This document shows, in pieces, positions 55,130-64,000 of a stretch of DNA of 64,000 nt. The stretch is from Paramacrobiotus metropolitanus. Lineage: Eukaryota > Tardigrada > Eutardigrada > Parachela > Macrobiotidae. The translations under genes and the position numbers were made by a program. Under the pieces are notes generated by a model. It did no database searches. It had not been told where the DNA came from and saw only the letters and a program-made list of their open reading frames with translations. The stretch's first letter is position 1. Each line of letters opens with the position of its first letter. The DNA lies in contig NW_026570308.1 of NCBI RefSeq assembly GCF_019649055.1, positions 496,001-560,000 on the forward strand, given 5' to 3'.

Positions 55130-57026
55130 ATGCCTACCGTGAGGGTCCCAAAGTCTCTTATAAGAATTCCCGGAATCGCTAACTGCATAAAGCGGATATT
55201 AAAGACCGGAGAGCGGAGCGACATTCAATTTACCGTGGGACGCCAGCATGGTCCAGTGAAGGTTTTCGCAGCGCACCAGTACGTATCTCTACGACTCTCG
55301 CCATCGAATAATTTTCAAACCGTAGCTCGAAGTTTTTTCAGATTGGTGCTAAGCATAAGCACTGCCGTTTTTGACAAAACCTTTCCCGGGAACGTGGCGG
55401 AATGTGGGAAGGAAATCGATGTTCCTGATGTTCATCCCGAGGCCTTTTCCAACATGCTCCGGTACGTAATGTTAGTCTTCTGAATGAAATATTTTACCAA
55501 GCAAATTTAACTATTTCGTTCGTAGCTATGTATACACTGATGCCGTCGAAGATCTCAAAGTGGACAACGCAGTCTCGACCATGTACTGCGCTGAAAAATA
55601 TGAGCTCCCTGTACTGTAAGATCTGTGTGCAAAGTTCGTACTCAAAGAGCTATGTGTGGCGAACTGCTTGCTGATTTTCGAGCAGGTACTTCGCTTGAAA
55701 TACAGTACATAACGTTCGTTAATCATCTCGGAGATCGCGGTTTCAGGCGCAGAACCTGAGCGGAGCCGCTATTAATTCAATTACGGAGAAATGCCTGCAG
55801 ATTTTGGATGAAAACACCCAAGCTGTGCTGCAGTCGGACCAATGGATCAGCGTGCAGAATGCCACCCTTATCCTGATCTTGAAGCGCAGTTCGCTGGTAA
55901 TTGAGGAAGATTCTGTCTACAAAGCTGTTGAGAAGTAGGTTATTTCCTCTGCAAGCGTCTGACATTCGTGACGTTTCGAAACGTCTGGTCTAAGTTTTGG
56001 CATTCGGATGGGATGACGGTGGCCAATGAAGCCGGTTTTCTGTAGATGGGCGTTCGCCAGGTGCCGGGCGGAAAATCAGGATCCTACACCAGAAAACCGT
56101 CGGCAGGTTCTCGGCAAAGAGGCGCTTTTTCTCATCCGATTTCCCTTGATGACGGATACACAGCTGGCAGACGGTCCTATGAAGGTTCGTAGCTTTATTT
56201 TGAGCATGCTAAACCTTGCCGCGCTGCATCATCAAAATACTCTGCAGTTTAAACGTTGCTCGCGAAAATTCTTATACAAGCATATTGGCGTGTTTCGGAA
56301 GACCCCGACTTTTCTTATATGTATTTTAAGCAGGCAACTTATATTGCCTTCCGTGGCATTTAAGACAGTTTTCGGAGACGTGGGGAGTATTGCAGTTTGT
56401 GAGTGTAGCTGTGCTTAGTGGTAAATATGTGCAATCAAATGGAGGAAAAGTTGCAGTAACCATGTTTATTCTATTTAAAATCGCAGTTTCACAGCTTGAT
56501 GATTTCCAGACAGTAACACCATATTATGGTCTTCTAGAGCGGTTTACTGCTGCGTGAAGAGCTGTGGGACATCCATCTGTTCAAGCATGCCACCGTTAAA
56601 CCACGCATTGCCTTCCCGTCGCAGCCACGCATCTCCGGCATCTGTCGCATCGGTCAAACGGTGTACAACCATCATGAAAAGGTCTTCGCATCGTGGTCGG
56701 ATGGGCAGTGGTTCCCGGCGTTGATTGTCGGCATTCATCATCCCCTCCACACTCTGCTGATTGTGTGGTGCGGAAACGGCCGGCGTGTCCAGCGCAAGCT
56801 CAGCGAAATTATTCGTGCGACGGAAATCTTGCAGCATCGACAGCGAATCCATGTCTTCTCGGAGAACAGCGGCTACCAGGAGGGAACATACGAGCGACAG
56901 TATCCCTTCGATCGGCAGCGACATCTAGTTCATATCGGGCTGCATGATGTTGTGGTGAAATTTGAGGATTTAATGGTTTCGCAGGAAGTGATCAGCAAAT
57001 GGTGGGCGGCCACCAGAAAGAAATAA
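55130..57026 (+). pseudogene. BTB/POZ-BACK protein with Tudor-like C-terminus, 414 codons, one in-frame stop
   Basis: Six exons: 55130-55278, 55342-55461, 55526-55685, 55747-55934, 56046-56184 and 56538-57026. Five GT-AG introns, four of them near 60-110 bp, keep phase throughout. Exons 1-3 give a BTB fold (GERSDIQFTVG, VFAAHQLVLSISTAVFDKTF, VPDVHPEAFSNMLRYVYTD). Exons 4-5 give a BACK-like region (CLQILDENTQAVL, WAFARCRAENQDPTPENRR, VLGKEALFLIRFPLMT), as in BTBD3/BTBD6-type cullin-3 adaptors. Exon 6 adds about 120 residues with FASWSDGQWFPALIVGI and LLIVWCGNG, a Tudor-like pattern. A TAA at 55617-55619 (codon 121) breaks the frame after KYELPVL; the frame beyond it is perfect. It is a recent null, an allele, or a sequence error. 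AATAAA is at 57244. Confidence 0.8.
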
Positions 57027-57173
57027 TTGTCGCCGAGGATTAAATGCGCTTCCTCTTCTTTGCAGCGTTCCCCCCCCCATGTATTTCTTCTGATGTAATG
57101 CTTAGTATTCTCTACATACTGTTTCTGTGTATCTGTAAACGTTGCCCATGCATGCTCACTTCGTGTATCAAAT

Positions 57174-57179
57174 TTTATT
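57174..57179 (-). terminator. Polyadenylation signal of the CLIP protease gene
   Basis: AATAAA on the minus strand, about 115 bases past the protease stop codon. It lies inside the predicted 3' UTR of the convergent BTB gene. Confidence 0.5.
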
Positions 57180-57243
57180 TTTCATTGCAACAGTATTAAA
57201 TTTTCACACAAGTGTGTATCTGTAGAGCGGCGTTCAGGTCTTG

Positions 57244-57249
57244 AATAAA
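57244..57249 (+). terminator. Polyadenylation signal of the BTB gene
   Basis: AATAAA on the plus strand, about 220 bases past the BTB stop codon and only 44 bases from the protease stop codon on the other strand. Confidence 0.55.
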
Positions 57250-57292
57250 CCTTTCGAACTAGCGTACATAAAACTCTGATTAGAATTTGTTA

Positions 57293-60200
57293 TCAATCGT
57301 ATGTTTTGTGACTTTTTCCTTTATGAATCATGACCGATACATCGTTCAGCGGCGCGTGGTTAAAAATCCACGGCAGAACCGGGTGAACTTTCGTGTAGAA
57401 CGATCCGACTTCCGCACATCCCCATCCATGCGAGGTCAACCCTGCTAAATACTGCGTGCGAGTCTGCCGGTCGTAGCAGAATAACGGTCCGCCGCTGTCG
57501 CCGAAGCACACATTCTCGCCCAGTCCTCCGGCGCAGATGTAAAGGTCATAGTTTGTTAGGTTGTTGTAGCCCGGTGTGATGAAGCAAAAGTCCATCGGAT
57601 GGATGGTCTGGGGGACATATTTGAGGGGCGTTTCGGGGCGCGGCTGATCCGGGAAAGTTCCGTCTACAAAAGGAAAAAATATGGATCTCCGTTAGCTTCC
57701 ACTGTTTTAGCATTGTTTTTGGTTGTAACACTTTTATTTGAATATTAGGAATCCTTTTAATTTTACCGTGCGAAAATGCGTTGATCTTTTCTAAACGTTT
57801 TGGAACTTAAAACACTGATTTTACAATTTCTTACTGAAGTCTATTGGGATTTGCGTTTCCAGCCCGAATCCGGATGCTATACAGATATCGCCGGGTTGCG
57901 GTTCCAGCGTGTTCAGGCAGAGTTTACAAGCGCATTCTCCGTGTAAACGGAAATCAATGTCTTCATCCAATATGAGCAGAGAAACATCGTTGTTCTCTTT
58001 CACAAAGTCATACTCCTCGTGCGGGATAGGCACGGCCACATGGTAGTCACGAGCGCATCCTTCTACTCGCCCTGGGAAAGTTTCCGCGCCCTCCGAGCCA
58101 CTGACCAGCGCGGTTGTGGCCCCAATAGTCACCGTCACATTAATCGCGGAGGCGTTGAATTCCGCAGCGGAAGAAATGTTTAGCGGACCGATCAGGCAGT
58201 GGCCGGCTGTAAGGATAGTGCGCGCGCCAATAATCACCCCACCGCAGCGATATGCACCCAGGGCTGTCCGCATCAACACACCCACCTTATCCCCAAAGCA
58301 AAGAAATTCATACGGATTATACGGATTTATACGGAACTTCAGAATTGTTTTATTCATGGAATTCTGATTAAGAATAGATGTTGTGGAGGAAAAGTACAAT
58401 TGCTAAGGGCATGCATTTGTCTTTTTCTGTGCTTTGCTATTAAAAAAATCGAAGCATTGTCGAAAATGTGCGATTTAAAATCTTTAGTTTTAATTATTAT
58501 ATCGGTCACCGTTATTTTCATTATATCAAAGTTTATGCTGAACTGCTTTCTAGTACGAGTACATTTTGCCTACCGAGTAACTGTTTTACGGTGGTTGATT
58601 GGTTACTGCTTTATACATCGTAATAAGTGTAAAGTATATACTATTATTGCCATTATTTGTTGTACATATATTCCATAAATAAAAAATGCAAATCAGGTAG
58701 CTATAAATTTTAACTATAAATCAATCATTCAAAATGTGCACTTGAATAGTTTCTTTATTGACAACTACTTGCACTTTACTTTTTTACGTTACGCTTTCTC
58801 AGTTATTTTTACTTTTTAGTTATTCATAAATCTCCAAGCAATATAATTAAGGTAGTTTGATTTGCCGGTTGAAAATAAAACCGTTTTTGCATCCACAAGA
58901 GGCGTTCTTAATTAACTTTCGGGATGAAATTTATATTATGCATAAACTTGCAATATGTTTTAAAACAAGGAAATATACTTTTTAGGAGCACGCATAATCA
59001 TATACAGTTACAACGATAATCCTCGTATATAACAATAACTTTCGCTTGATGTTAAACTTCCACAGGCAAATTTTATTTTAAATTATACACTCAGTTATTT
59101 AATAGCCAGAAACAACGAACAACTTTTCTAGCTCTTTTAATCATGGTACTAATAATAACAGTAATAACATTGTGTAATAATAATTGTTGTAAGGTAATTG
59201 ATAGTATATACTTTATAACTTTTTATTATTTTTACCTGCCAGCAAATGGATGCGCTTCCATTAGGCGCGTCAAATCCCCCAACGATTCGACCAGTTGCTT
59301 TCGGTTGGGCAACGATTTGGCCGTTGAATGGTATCGGGAAGGTTGGTGGTACCAAAGGATTGGACACGGTCGGTCTGTTGGGTCTCGCCACCGGAATGAC
59401 GAAATTATTTCGTTTCCTCCGAATGACACGTCCAACGGACTGCTTCTCAAGCGCAATGAACACCTGCGGATCGATATTGGGAATACCGCACTGCATCTCC
59501 TGTACGTACGCTGAATGGGAGTGAAGAAATTCTCGCAAAATCGAATTATTCACCGGAGGCCCTGTGGGCGGCGCCACTGTAGATGTGGGCGGCACAACCG
59601 CATCTATAGTAATGAGTTGTCGCGATTATGTAAGTGTATGAAAGTGTTGCAAAACCGGGGATTAAACTTACTGTAACAGCAGATGGCGTCGCCATACCGG
59701 AAATTTGCGCAATCTTTGGAGTACTTGGATGATGACATGTTGCTGCAGAGGTAAGCTGCTTCGGATGCTACACAAAATCCGGCGTACGCGCTGCCGTGAC
59801 CAGCATCCGGTAGACATGCCGGTCCGATGATTTCTGATAGCGAATAAGACGGGGAAGGATTCGCCGGCAAATAGGCGCCATCCACATCGTTAGCGTAAGC
59901 GTCCATGTAATTAATTCCTGGCAGTCGATAAGCCGTTGGGAAAGCCTTATAGCTTCTAAAGATTGAGCCCTGTTACACGAATATTCCGTGCGTACAGATT
60001 ACATAATTATATAGAATATTATCTATATGCGGTACTAGTGTTTTACGAATTTTAAATAACTCCAAATAATGTCAACAGTTAACGATGGCCGCTTAATTAC
60101 GAGGTTTTTATATACATACTTAATATTCTGCATCTTTTAGGTCAGAATATACTGTAATAGCACGCCTTATTCTGTTCAGAGTTACGCAATGCAAGCCGCA

Positions 60201-60380
60201 TAAAGCTCGAGCAACGTTTTACCTAGTTTCGTTGCGATACAGACTGTTGCCGTATACAGGGCGAGCTGGTCCATAGACCGCATTCCCACTTCCCATCCAT
60301 GGAAAACCATCGCCTACGACCGTACCGGACAACACTACAACCCAACCAACAAAAATTGCTATAAAAAGATACGGCATCAT
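57293..60380 (-). CDS. CLIP-domain serine protease, secreted, 543 aa
   Basis: Five exons: 60223-60380, 59672-59955, 59236-59603, 57835-58285 and 57293-57663; all phases close. The start is the first of two ATGs at 60380, opening a signal peptide (YLFIAIFVGWVVVLSG). Exon 2 has six cysteines spaced as a CLIP domain (ACLPD, GFCVA, YLCSN, KDCANF, AICC). A Pro/Thr linker follows, then the activation site GR|IVGGFDAP (about residue 253). The trypsin fold has the full triad: TAGHC (His299), ENNDVSLL (Asp370) and FGDSGGP (Ser477). The residue at the base of the S1 pocket is Asn in NVCFGDSGG, where trypsins have Asp, so tryptic specificity is not expected. CLIP proteases act in extracellular cascades of immunity, melanisation or development in arthropods. 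NIS, NAS and NVT are possible glycosylation sites. Confidence 0.92.
58400..59235. other. Main part of the largest CLIP-protease intron
   Basis: AT-rich intron sequence; plus-strand ORFs here are short and without features. Confidence 0.6.
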
Positions 60381-61260
60381 TACGTTGCAATAATTTTAGG
60401 CTATCAACAATATTAATGCCGATCGATCAGAAATGAGTTACGATTTTGTGAACATCATGTACAGTGTACAGCAAATAGCGTTGTTATGTAAGAAAGATGC
60501 TCAGTTGGTTAAGTTTTGATTGGCTGTGGCGTTTACATGGATGATGGAGGTGAGATATCAGGAAGACAAAAAATATCATTCGCGTAACGGTTACGTATTG
60601 GATTACAGTGTCAGATGTATTTTTCTCTGAGAAATTTTTTGCTTCACTGCGAATGGTTGGGATCGTGACGTAACTGCTATTTACCTTTTTTGTGCTATTT
60701 GTATCGTGATACTTACTAAAGATCTTATGCCACTGTTTTGTTACTATACGCGTTTTAAACTCGTTGCACGTAGCATTTACTAATTACTGGTGAAAATATT
60801 TGTAGAAGTACTCTTTAGAGTTTAAATGTAAACTTTGATTCAGTATCACAGTGCGCTCACCCAACACAACGATTGTCGAAGAACTATACTTGAGGTACTG
60901 ATTGTTCCTACGTATTTCAGCAAAACCATGTTATTAACTTGCTTTGGTTACTTAGTTTACTTTTTCTGGTTTTAGTTTCTTTAAAATTTTTATTTTCCAT
61001 CATTTACTTACATCAACAAAATGAAATGTGTACCTGTAGACTGTAGTCACCCGTTTTACGATTACAATAACGTTTATTAATTTAATTACGCTTTAAATGC
61101 AACAGGAACATGCCGATGAGAAACATAAGAACGCAACATTAAACTCAAAATAAATACCAACACTATTCATGTTACAATGCACAACAATATTATGATGTGG
61201 TGGCAAAACATGCTTAAAAAGTAGCCATACCAATTTATATTATAATATCGTAATAGCGAT
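60381..61260. other. Upstream region of the CLIP protease, no gene recognised
   Basis: AT-rich; no convincing promoter element or second gene. Confidence 0.5.
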
Positions 61261-62270
61261 GTATTGCAAGTTTTCCACTATAAAGTACTAACGTCACATT
61301 AGTAACGTACGCCTTTTTTATGTACTTATCTGGTAAAGTACATGGCTGTTTCTTCCGTTTGAGCTTACTAATTGGTCGATTTTATGCGCCGTATAATGAC
61401 GTCGGCGCTGTTTTACGTTTTGCTAACATTCCCATGTATAAGCAGAGAAGTGATCATCTGTTTTGGATAGCGAAAGTTAGTCTAGACCAAAGTGATGTGT
61501 GAACTTGCAATTGCTAATAAAAACTTGTGTTATGAGAGCTCTCGTGTCTTCTGTAGCGAAAACATTAGTGTGTGTACCTACCGGAAGTCACAATTTTCTG
61601 GATAACTACATCATCCAGATCGTATTCGTGCACGTAGTTGGATAGCTGGTAAAGTGTTTTACTAGTTATCTGTGGATTAGGCATAAGAAATAGTTCATAG
61701 TGTTTATTTCCCACTTTATCTGCTGAGTTTGGATGGTCATCTAGTACGGTAGATGTAGTGCATCTTCCGTATAGCATGTCATGGCGCCTTCCGGAAAGTA
61801 ACAACCCCTGGGAAACTGTGAACTGTTAGTCTTGGCCGAATCTGTAGTACCACGAGGATCCTCAGAGAGTCCCGTGAGGTTACAGTTTCTAAGTGGAACT
61901 GTACACGGCGATTGTGACCCAAGTCTTCTCAGTAGAAGCTTGTGGTGGACACGGTTCCTAAGTGTGAGCCAAGTGTCAGGCACGGTTCCTTAGTGTGAGC
62001 CAAGTGCCAGGAGTCTACAGGAAGTAGATCTCCGATTGTCTGAGTGTGCCTGGACGCGGGTACGCTGGGCAGTCAAGTTTGGCGCAGTACAGTAGAAGTC
62101 TGTACTGCTGCATAGCTTAACGTTTAGTTGTACTGGGAGTCGTAGTGCGGCTCTGGCAGCAACTTCGTTAGATAGCGACTGATCTAACGCTAGTGGCGTG
62201 TGGGTCAGGTCAGTGATCTCTGTCGGGAAGTACAGAGATCTCGAGAAAGCATACTCGTATACTTATAACA
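61261..62270 (+). repeat. Candidate 5' LTR and leader of an LTR retrotransposon
   Basis: TATAAA at 61279-61284 and AATAAA at 61516-61521 fit an LTR promoter and poly(A) signal. The sequence GCATGTCA followed by TGGCGCCTTCC at 61775-61792 would fit an LTR end (CA) and a primer-binding site starting TGG, but I cannot match it to a tRNA. The 5' edge of the LTR is not seen and the 3' LTR lies beyond the window. The leader holds two 31-bp direct repeats (CACGGTTCCT at 61950 and 61981). Confidence 0.4.
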
Positions 62271-64000
62271 ATGGCTTCTGAAGCAGAAAGTACGGATGTG
62301 TCTGCGAGTGTACCATCCCAAGTATCTGCTGATATTAGAGGAACGCAGGATGAAATATCCAGCGGTAAAACTACAAGGTCCCGGAGAAAGGGCTTGGTAA
62401 ATGTGGATGATTTTGCAGAGATGCTTGCAAAATCCAATTACCAGGTACCGCCTGTAGTTCAATGGTCTGCCCCAACAGGAGGTAACATTAGTGAATTTTT
62501 TACGCGATGGAAAATTCCCTTACCTCGTACTGGTGAGTTAAGCCAAGAATGGGTGGCTTACAGTCAGGGCAAATCAGATCGCAAACCAGCAGGTTTTGAT
62601 CACTGGTCACAAACTGGGAGAAAGATTCCCACTCGGATGACAGTGCATCTGAACCTGGCTGATTATGATCAGGAATATGGAACAAATTTGGCACAAATTT
62701 GGCAAAATTATGTTGATGCCAAAAATAAAGCCACAGTTGAAACGGCAAGTGTAACTGCTGATAAAGGGGTCGATGAACCGCCGCAGACATCAGCAGAAAA
62801 ACAGCCCGTTGATACAGTCGAAACAGAACACGATACAGACAGTTTGATGGATGGCTCGCATGCAGGTAGCCAGACATCAAAAGATTCTCACGCGACAATA
62901 GTTGATCGTCTTGATTTGAGTGCGATCAATGATGTGGCAAGTCAAGTTAATTCCACAGTATCAACGTCAGAAGGAAACGTTGATCGGAATGAAGAAGATA
63001 ATGTACCGAATCCAAATGTGCTAGCAATTCTAGATAATTTTGATCTAGAAAATCAGCTAATGCTGGAAAATGGGCAATTAAAGACTGAGCTTGCAGAAGA
63101 AAAAGACAAGTACAACAGTGTGAATGAGTTGTATCAAACTCTTGTTTCTGAGCATGCTGACCTGTCAACAGTTTTCTCAGCACTAGAAGCAGGTGCTTCC
63201 GCACTGAAAGTAGAATTAAAAACTGCGGGACGTAAAATTTCTGCTTTAGAAAGCGAAAATACAAAACTGGATATTGAGAATAAAACCTTGAAAAGACTTC
63301 AAGGAACTGATCGTGAAACGATTAAGAAGGAAAAGGAAAAATTAAGTGCTGAAAAATCTACTTTTGAAAAGGATAAAGTAGATGCGCAAGCAACTTTGAA
63401 TAAGGCTGCGGAAAAATTAAAGGAACAGCACAATAAATTTTTGGCAGAAAAGGCAACGTTTGAAGCTAATGTTGCGAAATTCAATGCCGATAGGGAAAAC
63501 GCAAAATCACAGACAGTGTCAAAGGATGATCTGCGTACCCGCAGGCAGCCGTCGCCAATAAAGGAACAGATTAACCAGATATGTGGCGAAATCCAAGATG
63601 TTTTGAATCTTGGAAATCCAAGGTCAACAGTTCCTAGTCGACATGAATTGCGGAAAGAGGAGTACAAAGCCATTCGCTCAAAAGTGCATGATATGCAAGA
63701 ACAATTGGGCATTAGTCGAACTCCGTCTCCCACAATCACGGAAGCTGACACAATTGCCAATGCGCATATGGCAATAAAGCTTGCGGAAATTGAAAAGCGG
63801 CTGAAAGCCCAAGAAGAAAAAAGGGACAAACCAGAAAAAATGCAGACAGTAAAAAATGTGGATGAGGTATCCACAACTGGTCCACTGACTGCAGCTTCAC
63901 TGGCAAAGGCATTCAAAGGTATCAAGAGTGATACACTTTGGCCAGAAAAATTCAACGGTGAAACGGATTCGAATAAAGTTGAAAATTTTCTCGAGAGTGT
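62271..64000 (+). mobile_element. Gag-like ORF of an LTR retrotransposon (Ty3/gypsy type likely), partial, 576+ codons
   Basis: From ATG 62271 the frame is open to the window edge. The N-terminal 70 residues are Ser-rich and charged. Two Trp-rich blocks follow (FFTRWKIPLPRTG and FDHWSQTGRK). Residues about 250-410 are rich in Glu, Lys and Leu in heptad-like order (LENGQLKTELAEEKDKY, IKKEKEKLSAEKSTFEKD), a long coiled coil. The last residues, WPEKFNGETDSNKVENFLES, match the start of retrotransposon gag domains that capture the target with FNGE and an acidic helix. No zinc knuckle, protease or polymerase is reached before the edge. An intact frame of this length suggests a young copy. A host protein with a gag-like end is the alternative. 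Confidence 0.7.

Overview
The window is animal nuclear DNA. Genes are split by GT-AG introns, some genes are intronless receptors, and more than half of the sequence is intergenic or repetitive. A chitin-binding secreted protein, a CLIP-domain serine protease and lineage-specific receptor families point to an ecdysozoan of the panarthropod group. A tardigrade is my best guess, but this is an inference from gene content and no marker here proves it.

Layout. 1-250: the 3' end of a membrane-protein gene on the plus strand, with a frameshift. 3.4-12.4 kb: a family of foldback (inverted-repeat) elements, a tandem ~300-bp repeat and a 58-bp perfect-looking hairpin. 8.2-14.0 kb (minus): a five-exon gene for a 662-residue multi-pass membrane protein, paralogous to the fragment at 1-250; its introns carry several of the foldback elements, including a ~690-bp palindrome and a 416-bp element with GGCCC ends and a 9-bp target duplication. 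17.3-18.4 kb (minus): a two-exon chitin-binding protein. 20.4-21.4 kb (minus): a broken chemoreceptor-like gene. 22.0-28.3 kb (minus): three intronless rhodopsin-like GPCRs, two of them close paralogues. 29.4-32.3 kb (plus): an intact single-ORF non-LTR retrotransposon with reverse transcriptase and a restriction-like endonuclease. 32.4-42.7 kb (minus): a tandem trio of related secreted proteins. Two carry an astacin-like domain whose zinc-binding HExxH is destroyed, followed by a Thr-rich mucin-like tail and a shared unknown C-terminal domain; the third has lost or never had the astacin part. 43.1-54.4 kb: two arrays of the same 21-bp minisatellite in opposite orientation, bounded by the same 26-bp sequence as an inverted repeat, enclosing a decayed DIRS-like retrotransposon and a small membrane-peptide ORF. 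55.1-57.0 kb (plus): a six-exon BTB/POZ gene with a Tudor-like C-terminus and one in-frame stop. 57.3-60.4 kb (minus): a five-exon CLIP-domain serine protease whose 3' end probably overlaps that of the BTB gene. 61.3-64.0 kb (plus): the 5' end of an LTR retrotransposon with a long gag ORF running off the window.

Exon models were built by hand from splice sites and reading phase. All the multi-exon genes close in phase except where a break is stated. The main story is repeated local duplication followed by decay or change of function (membrane proteins, GPCRs, pseudo-astacins) in a neighbourhood crowded with inverted-repeat elements.
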